The notes: a model not told the origin generated them from the letters alone. Shown: positions 45,190 through 56,510, counted from the stretch's first letter. The stretch: DNA of 64,000 nucleotides from Riptortus pedestris (GCA_019009955.1 CM032233.1:82033001-82097000); one strand, 5' to 3'. Numbers and translations are program-made.

Positions 45190-45560
45190 AAAAAAAGTCC
45201 GTCACGCAGAGGCTGTGCAAAGTAAGCAGATTCCCCATGTGCTAGTATAACACGCTATTGATTATGTTCATATATTTTCTATAAGTAAAAATTCGATGCG
45301 TTGAAGTGGGGATCTACTGACGACTGAGAAAAAGAAAGTGGCCACGTCATTTAATCCATGAAAATATGAATAGAATAACAATTATAGAGATCAAAAAGAT
45401 TGGTTCTATAACATTCATCGATACGACTCATAATAATGGAGATTTTTTAATTTTCAAATCTCCCCTCTTCTCCCTTGTTCTTGGTCCAATCTCAGACATC
45501 AACGACTATGAACTTTAGTGTTGTGTTAACAGTTAAATATCTATTATGGTATAGATCAAA
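45190..45560 (-). mobile_element. INE-R hairpin-end half
   Basis: AAAAAAGTCCGTCACGCAGA with GGCTGTGCAAAGTAAGCAG, then a long-variant body (GGCCACGTCATTTAATCC) and TCTCCCCTCTTCTCCC, the complement of a decayed G-rich tract. It is truncated near TTAAATATCTATTATGG. Confidence 0.75.
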
Positions 45561-45779
45561 TACACATTTTCCAGTAAAGACGTAATATCTTAATTGATAA
45601 CGTCGTCACCAAACGCATTAGCATGTATCTCACTAAGTAAAAATTCACTTAAGGGATACCTGCTAAAATATTCTCCAATGGCAATAACGTTTATATGCAA
45701 CAGAAAGTTGAGCGACTCGTTTACTCCACTTTTTAAGGAGTCAAAAATAATGACTTTTCCCTCAATATATATGAACCAA
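45561..45779. other. Unassigned sequence
   Basis: Overlapping frames on both strands (45590-45886 minus; 45594-45788 plus) have no recognisable motif. Confidence 0.35.
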
Positions 45780-46470
45780 ACAATATAGTTTGTGAAACAA
45801 TACACGATTTTTTTTACAAAAATAACAAAAAAATAGTATAACACATAATCATAAAACAAGATACAAGAATATGCTTCAAACCACAAACATAAATATTTCG
45901 GGAAAAGCTTATCATTTTCAGGAGTAAATTCTTTAACGCTATGCCCAAATGTATCAAATTTATTTAAAAATACTCTTTGTTTAAAAATAAACTAAAGTAC
46001 TTAATGAATGACGGATGTTTTTACATACAAGATGAATACTTTAAAAAATATCAATTATTAAATAAAACTACTAAATATTTGTCATAAATATCGGTCTAAA
46101 AAATATGTGATCAGGTACATCGTCTCTATAAGGTGGGACACGTTTCTCATCATTTATAAAGCTTGTCATCCTTTAATAAATTTGCAGTTCAACAAATAAA
46201 AAAATTGTTCATATTTAGATTTGTATTGAGATCGTTAATGAAACTAATTTATTGTATATAATAATTTAAATTGGTGAGTTTTATACCATGTATTCTTAGA
46301 ATTTGACCTAATATTTTTTAACGAATAAATTATATAAGTATAAATGTAATTCAATAATTTGTAAAGAATTTAATTGACATAATATAAGAAAATTGTTTAT
46401 AGAAAAAAAATTCTATTTGACTTATCCTTATTATGATAACATTTAGTGGAAATAAACACATTTCACTTCA
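45780..46470 (+). pseudogene. LINE-B copy (coding tail and 3' UTR)
   Basis: The broken coding tail has CTATGCCCAAATGTATCAAA and ACTCTTTGTTTAAAAATAAA (about 45940-45990). Then come the UTR markers GATCAGGTACATCGTCTCTA and AAGGTGGGACACG, ending at AGTGGAAATAAACACATTTC near 46467. Confidence 0.68.
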
Positions 46471-46479
46471 GTGTCAGCT

Positions 46480-46800
46480 GGATCTATGTATTTTGGCTAA
46501 CTGAAGCGATGAACTAAACGGCCCAAGACAATAAAATTTATTGTGGAGAATTTTGGAGAGCAGGGCTTGATTCGAATGTCATGAATTGCTTGCTGGCGTC
46601 GGGGATGCGACTGTCGCCCAGCCTTTAATAAAGTGTTACCGAAGCTAAGGGGCGTATTTCTTTTTTGAAGGACTCCCTCCAGGGGGTAATTACTGCCTGG
46701 CTGAGCAGGCATAAGGCCAGGGCTCCTTAAGATAAAGCGGCCCATATTGTACGGTTTTATCGTGTTTTTCCTCCATTTATGTGGAGACAATCTACTTATG
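46480..46800. promoter_or_regulatory. Unique GC-richer island with AT-core motifs, candidate enhancer
   Basis: GATGAACTAAACGGCCCAAG, CAATAAAATTTATTGTGG (an imperfect palindrome), CCTTTAATAAAGTG, GGGGGTAATTACTGCC, GATAAAGCGGCC and GGTTTTATCGTG. Clustering of TAATTA, TTAATAAAG and TTTATCG cores, which homeodomain and GATA-type factors often bind, in an otherwise GC-rich unique block suggests a developmental enhancer. The 97-residue minus-strand frame over it has no domain. Confidence 0.4.
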
Positions 46801-46814
46801 TCGAGATATCCATT

Positions 46815-47402
46815 TAAAGTTCGTCACGCAGGGGCTGCGTTAACTAAGCAGCTTTCCCAAGTGCGCCACGTATTTGCATCTCAAGACGTAAAAGTTCAAT
46901 GAGAACAATATTTGGTATTTAAGCTTCAAATAAAGTGCCTCATAACATAATAGAACATTGAAAATATGAGATGAGTAGGAGTGGGGCTTTACTGAAGAGC
47001 GAAAACTAAAAAATACAAATATCTCAGTAAATAATCAAGATAGTGAAAAAATGTACATACCAGGGTTTATAGAACATTACATTTGCAATAAGATTGTTTT
47101 TATACAATTTTTCGATCCGACGCATAATAACGGAGATATTAAGAATTTTCGAAATTATCCCCTCTAACGAACTTGATCTTTCTTTTTGTATAAAACGATT
47201 ATATATCAAGTTTGGTTACGATAAGTCAAAATATTGCGACCGCAAACAGACACACACACACATATATATATAGATATACAGTTTTGAGCGGACCTCATTT
47301 TCGTCATCTCCTGGGTAGGATCGATGTACATTTGAAGAAAAATTTCGAAAATCGCGTAATGAGTTCAACCTCAATAGCCTTCCCTTAAGGGAAATCTGCT
47401 AA
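46815..47402 (-). mobile_element. INE-R copy, full length
   Basis: Left end AAAGTTCGTCACGCAGGGGC with GCGTTAACTAAGCAGC; right end TTCCCTTAAGGGAAATCTGC with one palindrome arm shortened by three bases. The microsatellite position holds CACACACACATATATATATA. It is joined head-to-tail to the next copy. Confidence 0.9.
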
Positions 47403-47859
47403 TAAAAAAAAGTCCGTCACTCAGGGGCTGCGTTAACTAAGCAGATTTCCCACCTTGGTCAGTTCAATGAGAACAATATTTGGTATTTAGACTTCAAATA
47501 AAGAGCTACATAATATAACACCTTTTTATTAATATAGCATGAGTAGGAGTGGGGGTATACTGTTGGCCGAACACTAAAATATGGAAATATCTCGGGTAAT
47601 ATTCGATTTAAAGAAAACATTTATATAACAACATTCATTAAAAAATTGCACTTGTAATACGATTTATTCCATACAATTCTTCGATCCAACGTATAAGAAC
47701 GGAGATAATTCGAATTTTCGAAAGTCACCTATTTAAACTTCCCTCCCACTGGTCCAATTTTAGCCGTTAACAAACTTGATCTTCATTTTTACATAAAACG
47801 TTTAAATATCGAGTTTGGTAACGATGAGACAAAAATTGCGACCGCTAGAGAGTTAACAG

Positions 47860-47911
<52 letters not shown>

Positions 47912-48038
47912 TTTTGAACGGACCTCATTCCCATCATTTCTAGAGTAGGATCGATGGACATTTGAGGAATTTTTCGAAAATCGTGTCATGAGTAAGACCT
48001 CAATAGCTAATTTCCCTTAGGGGAAATCTGTTAAAAAA
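47403..48038 (-). mobile_element. INE-R copy, full length
   Basis: AAAAAAAGTCCGTCACTCAG at the left, (TA)n at 47864-47906, and AATTTCCCTTAGGGGAAATC at the right. All family blocks are present in order, including GACCTCATTCCCATCATT. It begins immediately after the palindrome end of the preceding copy. Confidence 0.92.
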
Positions 48039-48541
48039 ACCGGTGAGAGACCTGGGTCCAGTTTCCTAGAAAGCTTACAATAATTAAATAAATTGTTTTT
48101 CACTGGTGGTTATTGCTGTTGAAATTGTTATTTTTCCTTTTAAATTAAGGAATATTCGTCATATTTATTATAACAGAATGTTGAAATTTCCAAATAAAAA
48201 TAATGTTTAGTAAACTACAATTTTTACCACCTCTATTAAAAAGGCATTGCTTCGATTGGAAGTGGTTAACTGTAGGGTGGGAAGTGGACTTGTTTATCTG
48301 GATAATCGTGTTTTGCATAGTCGAAAATCGGGATAATGAACGTCCACCCTATGGAGATAGATTCCGGTGCATTTGCTAAGCGGCAGTAGTTTGGAAGCAA
48401 GGGAGCAGTGGTTTAGTTCGCCGTTCTGCCGCTAGATGGCTCAAGTGGTAACAGATTTACTCCAACTCTCCCCAGCCATGTTATTGTATAATAAATTCGC
48501 TTAAAACACAATTGCATTTTTTAAAAAAAAAAAAAAAAAAA
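48039..48541 (+). other. Possible poly(A)-tailed retrocopy or unclassified SINE
   Basis: A comparatively GC-rich segment (48240-48490; CCGTTCTGCCGCTAGATGGC) is followed by TAATAAATTCGC and, after 30 bases, an A-run of about 20 (48522-48541). AATAAA plus poly(A) is the layout of a reverse-transcribed RNA. No coding frame, A/B box or duplication could be established. Confidence 0.35.
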
Positions 48542-49177
48542 ACTTTAGATGTCTCTCATTAACCTTATTTATATAATTCTAAACAAAAATTACAATGACG
48601 CAATCTAGTGTTTGTATGATGAAGACGTTTTAGGATTCTCAATTTACCTGCCATGAGTGCATTCATGTATATTCTATATATATTTTCTGTAGTCCTTAAA
48701 AAATCATTAATTTATTTCAAAAAATACTTAGTTATACTTTTAATTAAATTAATTAATTAAATAGTTAAATATTGTGAGAGAGTTCTACAGTTATTGAGTC
48801 TGCCATTTTGTATGGTGAGTCATTGCTATTTTGCTGTCTACAATTGTCAATGGACTTATCCTTAGTTAAAACTTCTCTTCGAATTAAAACTTCTTGTTTA
48901 CTTAATCCCCCGCTGGAAGTCCATTCACAGATAGCGTGCTTGAATTCTCAATGTTTTTCTTCATTCATTCATTCGAAAGGGTTGAATTTAAATTAACTTC
49001 CAACCTGCAATCACGTGTCGTAATATTCGCTGCTAAGGCAGAATTAATTTCATAGAGAAATGAGAATGCGTTAGGTACTGCATTTTGAAGAGTTAATGTT
49101 TTTAAACTTTATAAAGAATTCGACAAAAATCAATTAATTATAAATGGATGAGGCACATTCAAATTTATATTTGAGTT
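48542..49177. other. Unassigned AT-rich sequence
   Basis: Nothing recognised. A 62-residue plus-strand frame at 48808-48996 has no motif. Confidence 0.4.
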
Positions 49178-49180
49178 TCG

Positions 49181-49263
<83 letters not shown>

Positions 49264-49265
49264 GC
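49178..49265. repeat. (GT)n microsatellite
   Basis: Nearly uninterrupted GT run of about 85 bp followed by CTTTTAATGCTCTAGC, INE-R-like sequence. It may therefore occupy the microsatellite slot of a decayed INE-R copy (49265-49400, with CGTGACACTTTGTTAACGGC). Confidence 0.9.
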
Positions 49266-49587
49266 CTTTTAATGCTCTAGCAAACTTAATAGCATATGTA
49301 ATCATTTCATGTGAAATTAAACGTGACACTTTGTTAACGGCTGAAGTTGAGAGCATCAGTAGAGGTATTGAGAAGGGAGAAGGGCAAAGACTTAAATATT
49401 TTTATTTATGATACAAGTCAAACTTTTATACTACCAATTTTGCTGATTAAGATATTTTTCATTATTTCTATTCATTTAATTTTTTAACTAAAACATTAAT
49501 GGATTTATTTATATTTCTATTTTTCAGCCATTGTAAAAATTCTTTCTTACGTATCTTGTCTCCATAAAGCTAATATAAACCGCTGAG
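49266..49587 (+). mobile_element. Decayed INE-R body fragment and unassigned sequence
   Basis: AATGCTCTAGCAAAC, GTTAACGGCTGAAGTTGAGA and AGAAGGGAGAAGGGC align in order with the INE-R segment after the microsatellite. The rest, to 49587, is unassigned. Confidence 0.5.
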
Positions 49588-50091
49588 TTGATGACTATAA
49601 GCCAAGCTATAAACTGTATAGAACAAATGCAACAAGAATCATTCGTAATCGCTACGGACTCATACAGCTCACTCCAAAGACTTGCCAACCCGAAGTCACG
49701 ATGTCACCTCACAGACCTAGTAAAAGGTCAAATACAAATCTCAGAAAAATATATATCACTTGTTTGGGTCCCTTCACATTTTGGTTTGGAGGGAAATGAA
49801 ATAGCGGATTTGGAAATTCGTAGTTCTCGAGAAGATGGAACTATAGTAACCTTCATCTCCTCAGACGATTGGAAACGAGAGTTTCAAAAGCTTTCCTTTC
49901 AAAGGTGGAAGTCAGACTGAACGAAAAAAACACGACAAAACTGCGACAAATCAAAGAAATTACCGAGCGTTGGAATACTGCAAGTAGAAAAATCCGAAAA
50001 GAGGAGGTCGTTCTTGCCCGTGTCCGAATTGGACACACAAAATTAACACATAGTTATTTATTGAAATGCTTATTGTCACCAGCCTGCGATT
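49588..50091 (+). pseudogene. Non-LTR retrotransposon RNase H and C-terminal fragment
   Basis: Frame 1 (49588-49920) has MMTISQAINCIEQMQ, FVIATDSYSSLQRL with a catalytic-type aspartate, and VWVPSHFGLEGNEIADLEIR, the RNase H motif of I/Jockey-type elements. A frameshift near 49915 shifts the reading, and the C-terminal segment (VEVRLNEKNTTKLRQIKEIT, EEVVLARVRIGHTKLTHSYL) continues to about 50090, where an INE-R copy begins. RT, the first RNase H acidic residues and the terminal zinc motif are missing. It resembles the fragment at 42117 in organisation but is clearly diverged from it. Confidence 0.85.
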
Positions 50092-50193
50092 GTTAGCAGA
50101 TTTCACTTAAGGGCTATTGAGGTCGTACTCATGACGCGATTTTCGAAAAATCCATCGATCCTACCCAGGAGATGACGAAAATGAGGTCCGTTC

Positions 50194-50257
<64 letters not shown>

Positions 50258-50418
50258 CTGTTAACGCTCTAGCGGTCCCAATTTGTGTTTGATCGTTACC
50301 AAACTCGGAATTCAATCGTTTTATGTAAAAAGGAAGATCAAGTTCGTTAATGGCTGTAATCAGACCAGTGGGAGGGGGGGTTTAGAGGGGGGATTTTTGA
50401 AAATTCGAAATATCGAAT
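50092..50418 (+). mobile_element. INE-R palindrome-end half
   Basis: GTTAGCAGATTTCACTTAAG with the second palindrome arm deleted, then the conserved block, (TA)n 50198-50251, CTCTAGCGGTCCCAATTTG and a G7-TTTAGA-G6 tract. It stops at TTCGAAATATCG, where an opposite-strand half begins. Confidence 0.88.
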
Positions 50419-50602
50419 AAGACAAATGTATCAAAAAGTGTAGACAACGGAGAGCTTGCGAAATTCACCCCCTCTAGCCCCCCCCCAACCAGAGATACGA
50501 TTTTAGCCATTAAAGAACGTGATATTCAATTTTACAAAAAACGTCAAAATATCGAGTTAGGTAACGATGAGACAAAAATTGAGAGAGATAGAGCGTTAAA
50601 AC

Positions 50603-50654
<52 letters not shown>

Positions 50655-50655
50655 T
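50419..50655 (-). mobile_element. INE-R internal fragment in opposite orientation
   Basis: CACCCCCTCTAGCCCCCCCC, AACGTCAAAATATCGAGTTA and GAGATAGAGCGTTAAAACAC lead to (TA)n at 50608-50649. With the preceding half it forms a large inverted repeat centred near 50420. Confidence 0.82.
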
Positions 50656-51759
50656 GTATTGGAATCATTACGGAATTAAAGATGAAAGTCTGCTGAGAGC
50701 CCACCATATTATTGTTATTTTGTCTCCATAAAAATGATGTCCTTCCCTCAAGATAAATAGAATCCTTTTGCGGTAACGGCTTACTTTTAGTAGAACCTAT
50801 ATTTTATTACTGATTTTTTCCCTTCTTATTTTTCACCTGTATTTTTGAACCACGGTGCTTGCTATAAAGATAGATTTGCTTAGTTATTTGTACTTGCACG
50901 GGTATTTGTGTGTATTCCGTAATATTTTGAGTTTATTTTTTAGGCTAAACAGGAAAACCCCAGCTCTTCCGATGTCTTCGTTTCCTATTCATCATGAGAT
51001 TAATCAAAACTTTCGTTGGTCCTTGAAGCTCTTGAGATGACGTGGTTGCTACTTTGACTCAGTAGACTTTCCTCAAACAGTCATTAACATTGTTGAAGTA
51101 AGTTTGGGACTGATGTGACGTATAGGTATGATGAAGTAATATGAGAAAGATGTGTTTAAAACAATGGGGGACGAGGTGCCTATTATTTGTGGTAAGGGGG
51201 GATTAATGCTAAATAATTATATGTCTTATCTTAGTACTCTCCCGCGGTACCTTACGCTGCAAGTATTGAACGTTGAAATTTAGAACTAGTTTTCCAAACC
51301 TCGAATATGCGGCTGAATCTTTGTTCTAGTATTTTTTTTTTCCTTCATATTATTTTACCTGATAAGTAAGTCATTAGTTATCTATCTCCAATGTTGCTAT
51401 ATTTTTAAAATGATTCCAGCATTTGATTTATTCCAATGAATTGTTATTTTATCATATGCGAGCTTAACATTGATTTTATAGAATTTATATTTTCATTTTG
51501 TAGATATGTTGCTAGTCGGTTTGTTCTTAGAGACATCAGCTATTGAGAATGGTCCCTTGATTTTTTAAGACTTTATTCAAATATCCATTTTTTGTACCTG
51601 TCAAAATTTACAAATTTGATATTAAAACGTTAATTAATAAACTTCATATAATTTTACAATATAACAGATATTGAATAGCTCAATCATTTTATAAATATGT
51701 TTTTATTTAATTGATAAAAATAATTCCAGGTTATAGTAACAGTCATTATAATATGGACA
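50656..51759. other. Unassigned sequence with one tiny INE-R remnant
   Basis: 51535-51600 (GACATCAGCTATTGAGAATG, CTTTATTCAAATATCCATTT) is a decayed palindrome-end block. No exon or other family seen in the rest. Confidence 0.4.
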
Positions 51760-52418
51760 TTTTCAGCAGATTTCCCTGATGGCAAATCAACTATTTGTTT
51801 CTTAACGCTCCAGAGGTCGTATGTTTTGTCTGATCTTTAGAAAAGTTGTTTTTTAAGCGTCCCGTAGAAAACGGAAAGTCATATTCGTTTATTGCTGAAA
51901 TCCGACCAGGAGGGGGGGGGGCAATCATTCGAAATTTGTCTATTATTATGGGTGTGGTCAAAAAAGGTTATATGCCCAATATTCTTCGAAATTCAATTTC
52001 CTACCATTGCTGTTCAATACATTTTCTTTCTTTAATCTAATTAACTGTCTAATTCAGCTCTAATTGTTCATATTCGTTAATGGCTGAAATTGCACCAGAA
52101 ATAAAGGGGTTTGTTGGGGAGGGGAGGGTTTGAAATTTCAAAATATCCCCTTTATTAAGAGTCGGGTAGACCAATTTTTTAGAGCCAATCTTGTTAAACT
52201 ATTCATGTTCTACAATTTTTGTTCTATGCATTTATTCATAACTCATATATTAAGAGATTATTTGAATATGCTTGTTTTCAGCCTTCTGTAAATACCACTT
52301 TTACTCATCGGCTTTTTATGTAGAAATGAAGAATATATGGTGAGATGAGATTAGTCGAGTTTTATACCAGCACGCGGGAAATCTGTATAGTTTACGCAGC
52401 CCCTGCGTGACGAACTTT
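51760..52418 (+). mobile_element. INE-R copy, microsatellite-free, both ends present
   Basis: The left end TTTTCAGCAGATTTCCCTGA lacks most of the conserved block and all of the TA tract. The body has two G-rich tracts (51910-51920; 52112-52125), the long variant. The right end CGGGAAATCTGTATAGTTTA with GCAGCCCCTGCGTGACGAAC is intact. Confidence 0.85.
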
Positions 52419-53099
52419 AATTTAGTTATCTGCCTTCTTAAAACCCCTACTCCTGCTAACGTGTTGTTCACATGGAGCATCTACTCAACATTCATACTCA
52501 GTTTACGCGACATAGTTTAATATTATTGGGATCAAATTTTCATTTTCTTTAAAACAATTTTAGTGCTTACTGGGGAAAAAATATTTGCCTTGTTAATTAA
52601 AAATAGTTATTCCTAAAACATTAAGAGCGAGTCGTTTAGAAAGCAATATTGACTATACAGTGTTTACCTTCTTTCCAATTAAATTGAACTCTTCTTCAAC
52701 TTCAAAGGAATATAAATAATTTTATTTATTTGATCGTATTTGATGAAATGTTCATGTGTTTTTATATTTATTTCACTGAAGTTCTAAAAAAATATCAACT
52801 GCTACTTAGCAATCAGTTTCCTATGACGGAAAAGTTTACAATTTCTTTTAAATCAATAAATGTTTGAACGTAATGATTGAAACATTAAGAGGAATTGTTA
52901 TATATATGACATAAGAATTTAAGAACTTACTTGGAGAATCAATTAATTACATATAGGTATAAACCTATTTTCAAAACTATTCGGAAAAGTATATAACAAT
53001 TATAAGACTTAACTTTGTTAATAAGTTTATTTTTGCCACATTGTTCAATCGGACGAATATGAAGATATATACGATTTAGTATTTTACGCACTCTCTAGC
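52419..53099. other. Unassigned sequence
   Basis: The first 140 bp (CTTAAAACCCCTACTCCTGC) resemble the Helitron-like repeat but are short. The rest is AT-rich and unassigned. Confidence 0.35.
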
Positions 53100-53760
53100 C
53101 CTCCCACTCCTTCCAGTTCATAACATAATAGGATAAGTCAAATTGTTTTTTTTTTCTATAAACCATTTTCTAAAACTATGTCAATTAAATTCTTTACAAA
53201 TTATTGAATTACATTTATACTTATATAATAATTTCGTTAAAAAATATTTGGTCAAATTCTAAGAATACATGGTATAAAACTCACCAATTTAAATTATTAT
53301 ATACAATAAATTAGTTCCATTAACAATCTTCATACAAATCTAAATATGTTCAATTTTTTTATTTGTTGGCATGCACATTTATTTGAGGATGACAAGCTTT
53401 ATAAATGATGAGAATCTTGTCCCACCTTATAGAGACAATGTACCTGTTCAAAAATTATTTTAGACCGTTATTTATGATACATATTTAATAGTCTTATTTA
53501 ATAATTGGCATTTTTGAAAGTATTCATTTTGTGTATAAAAACATCCCTCATACATGAAGTTCTTTAATTTATTTTTAAACAAAGATTATTGTTTAGTAGA
53601 TTTAATACATTCGGGCAGAGAGTTAATGGGTTTTACTCATGAAAACAATATGCTTTTCTCGAAATAAACGTTTATGGTTTGGGTAAGGAGCATAATCTTT
53701 CATCTTGTTTTGTGATGCTGTTTTATAACATTTTTCTCAATCAAGTTCATGTTTTTTTTT
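53100..53760 (-). pseudogene. LINE-B copy (3' UTR and coding tail)
   Basis: On the minus strand, a broken tail (53560-53640, ACTCTCTGCCCGAATGTATT) is followed by GAACAGGTACATTGTCTCTA, AAGGTGGGACAAG, and an end near 53110. Collinear with the copies at 26880 and 45780. Confidence 0.68.
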
Positions 53761-53901
53761 CTATTTCACAAACGGTATTGTTTGGTTCATACACATTAAA
53801 ATAAAATTCATTATTTTTTAGTCCTTAACGAGTGGCCGATAGTAGTCTCTCGACCTTCTGTTGAATATAAACCTTTTGCTCAATTCTGCAATTTAAATAT
53901 T

Positions 53902-54131
53902 TTTTATTTATTTATTTACTTACGTCCACCTTATGCTGCTATGGCTAAGTGGGACGGGTTGTCTACAGGTTACCACCCTTTTGTAACCAGGGTGGAACTA
54001 GGGAATTTATTTAATGAGTCCGTCATCAAATTAATTCCTATTGCCCATGTCGGGAATCGAACTCGACAGTCTAGGCTTACGACTTAGGATTAAGATCAAA
54101 GCCTTAACTCCCACGGCCAACCTGAGCCCCC
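53902..54131 (-). mobile_element. tRNA-derived SINE, copy 3, with 17-bp target duplication
   Basis: Perfect direct repeats TCTGCAATTTAAATATT at 53885-53901 and 54132-54148 bound the element, showing retroposition. On the minus strand: GGGGGCTCAGGTTGGCCGTG, an A-box-like GGCCGTGGGAGTTAAGGC, B box GAGTTCGATTCCCG, body CCTGGTTACAAAAGGGTGGT, and a TAAATAAATAAA-rich tail. About 230 bp. It was mobilised by a LINE that is not identified here. Confidence 0.93.
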
Positions 54132-54148
54132 TCTGCAATTTAAATATT

Positions 54149-54759
54149 AAAATGTGATTTTTTGAGTTACCCCAATGCATAAAGCCACTTGGTAGTTCCT
54201 TTCTGAGTCTCAAGTCTTATTGGTGTCTTCACACCTCTGATACATTTTCTACGTAGGTATCCTCTTTAGAAACCCATTTCATCAGATTTGTTATTGTTTC
54301 CTGTATATGCAGTTCAATAGGCAATAGGCCATATTTCCCAAATTTTACTGTTTTTCCTTATCACCCTTTTGTATATTTTCCTATTTTCACCTATTCTATA
54401 TCCATTTCTGCATTCAGGAAATATTTATTCTTTATTTTTTCATATACCATTGTTCAGAGATCTACTAGAACGTTATTTATTTTATTTATAGCCATACATT
54501 TTTCAATCCTTTATTTTAATTTAATCATACCATACTAAAAATGTAATAACAAGTACGACTGACGGTTGCATAAATCAATTTTTTATTGATGAAGCCATAT
54601 AAAAATCTATTTTCTATAGCTGCAATAGAACCCCATGAATTAAATAAATAAAACAAGGAGATATCTGCTAAAAAGAGAGCTATAAAATGAACATATAAAT
54701 TCTTTAATATCGAAGTTATTACTCGTTTTATTGTCATGTAGTAAAATATAAATTCATAG
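54149..54759. other. Unassigned AT-rich sequence
   Basis: Nothing recognised. Confidence 0.4.
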
Positions 54760-55704
54760 GAATAATTTTCTACTGGAATTATTGCTGGATCAATTCCGGC
54801 ATTAACGAATTTGACCTTTAGTTCCTCATGAATCCTTTAAACATAGAGTCGATATTTAAAATATGAAATTTAAATATTAAATTAAAAAATAATACATTTT
54901 ATAAAATTGAGTAGACAATCTTAATGCTATTCTACATTTATAACATCCAATTTTAATGTATTGTCATGTTTTGTTATTAGTCTTAGAACTATTAAAGGAT
55001 GACGCTTTATATATTATGAGAACCTTAACCCTTTCCACTCCAATGTCGAGTGTCACTCGACACTGATTTTGTTCCACTAGCTCCACTGTCGAGTGATACT
55101 CGACATGGTGTAATACCTCTTTTTCCGGAAAATTTTAAAACAGTATGGATTTTTGTTACTGAAATGTTTGAGTCACGAATGAATGAAACATATTCTAGAA
55201 TCGTAAGATACTATAATTCAATTAAATTTTATCGATGCTACATAATAAAACTAGTTGTTATCGCACCGTTATCTGTTCGCGTCGTAAACAACTTATCTCT
55301 GTGCATCATCGTGTTTGTTTTCATGCAAAGACCTGTAATGTCATGTATGGGTGAATTTTCCTGGCGGATAAGACTGTGACTGAATCAATTCGCTGTGGGG
55401 CACGGACACGGATTGATGGTGCAACAAGTAACGCGTTTTGAAAGTAGTGATCGGTCGATTATAATTGCATATAAGTATAATAACCCTCCATACTGTCGTT
55501 TTTTTTTTACAAAATACACAAAAAACACTAAAAGTAAAAAAACGTAATTTTAGCGTGGAGCTGGTGGAATAAAAACAAAAACAGTCTTGGAGTGGAAAGG
55601 GTTAAAGAGACAATGTAACTCATCATAAATTATTTCTGACCAATTTATATTACAAATATTTTGTAGTTTTATTAAATAATTGAGCATTTTTATAGTATTC
55701 ATAG
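54760..55704 (-). pseudogene. LINE-B 3' region interrupted by a piggyBac-like MITE
   Basis: 54830-55028 and 55602-55704 are collinear with the LINE-B 3' UTR (GATGACGCTTTATATATTAT, GAGACAATGTAACTCATCAT). The MITE sits between them at a TTAA. An LTR is inserted at the 5' side (55705). Confidence 0.62.
55029..55601. mobile_element. piggyBac-like MITE, 573 bp, TTAA target duplication
   Basis: The terminal inverted repeat CCCTTTCCACTCCAA (left) and TTGGAGTGGAAAGGG (right) is perfect over 15 bp. TTAA flanks both sides (55025-55028; 55602-55605). CCC-starting ends at TTAA are the piggyBac superfamily signature. Near the left end are two hairpins, TGTCGAGTGTCACTCGACA (9-bp arms) and TGTCGAGTGATACTCGACA (8-bp arms). 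The 109-residue frame inside (55050-55379) has no transposase motif, so the element depends on a transposase in trans. Confidence 0.9.
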
Positions 55705-56310
55705 TGTTGCAAAAATTAAATACATGAAAAATTAAACAGAGATACTCCGTATTTGGAAAGTACGGAGGAGATCAAGGGGGTGTTGCCATAAGGTCCCGAC
55801 CGTACTGGGCAATACCAGTCCAGATCTCGAAGAGTCCAGACAATTAAGCTTTGATGTTTGCCGACAAGCTATAAAAAAGGGTCGCAGCATGCCCCGATAG
55901 TGAGTTTTTTCTCAGCTGTCTTCAAGTGATCAAGAGTGCGTTCAGTGTAACAGTGCGATTAAGTTGCAGTGCGGTAAAGTGTTTTATGTGAAGAACAGTG
56001 TTGTGCGGAGCCCCTGTAAAGAACAGTATAGTGCCGTGTTTAAGACAGTGCAGTGCCGTTAACTTCGCGAAGATCAGTGCAGTGCCGTGTTTTGCGAAGT
56101 TCAGTGATCGTGAGTGAATTATTGGACTGCGTAATCTGAAGAACAGTGAAGCTATCAGGGCATACTGTGAGTAGTAATTAAGAATAATTAACCAAGTGTG
56201 TAGTGTATTGTGACTGTGAAAAACTGTGAAGCTTATGTGTGTTTAAATTTGCGATCCAAAAGAACTCTAATCAACAACGTTTATTACTGTTTTCGTTATA
56301 AACGTAACAA
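55705..56310 (+). mobile_element. Solo LTR, copy 3 (sense orientation)
   Basis: 606 bp with TG...CA borders (TGTTGCAAAAATTAAATAC to CGTTATAAACGTAACA). It has a TATA-like TATAAAAAA at 55870-55878 and, downstream, repeated CAGTGCAGTGCCGTG units, the complement of the 25-bp repeats in copies 1 and 2. The U3 part (55740-55850) differs strongly from the other copies. Possible short duplication ATAG/ATAT. No internal retroviral genes are adjacent. Confidence 0.85.
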
Positions 56311-56424
56311 TATTGTTTATAAAAAAGATATTTTTTTAATTTAGATCTTTTAAAATTGAGCCGATATTTCAAATATGAAATTTATATATTAAACTTAAAA
56401 AAATAACATATGTGACAAAATCCG

Positions 56425-56510
<86 letters not shown>

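Noticed and set aside
55050..55379. 109-residue frame inside the piggyBac-like MITE
   Set aside because: No DDE, zinc-finger or other transposase motif. It starts in the subterminal hairpins. Length is compatible with chance.
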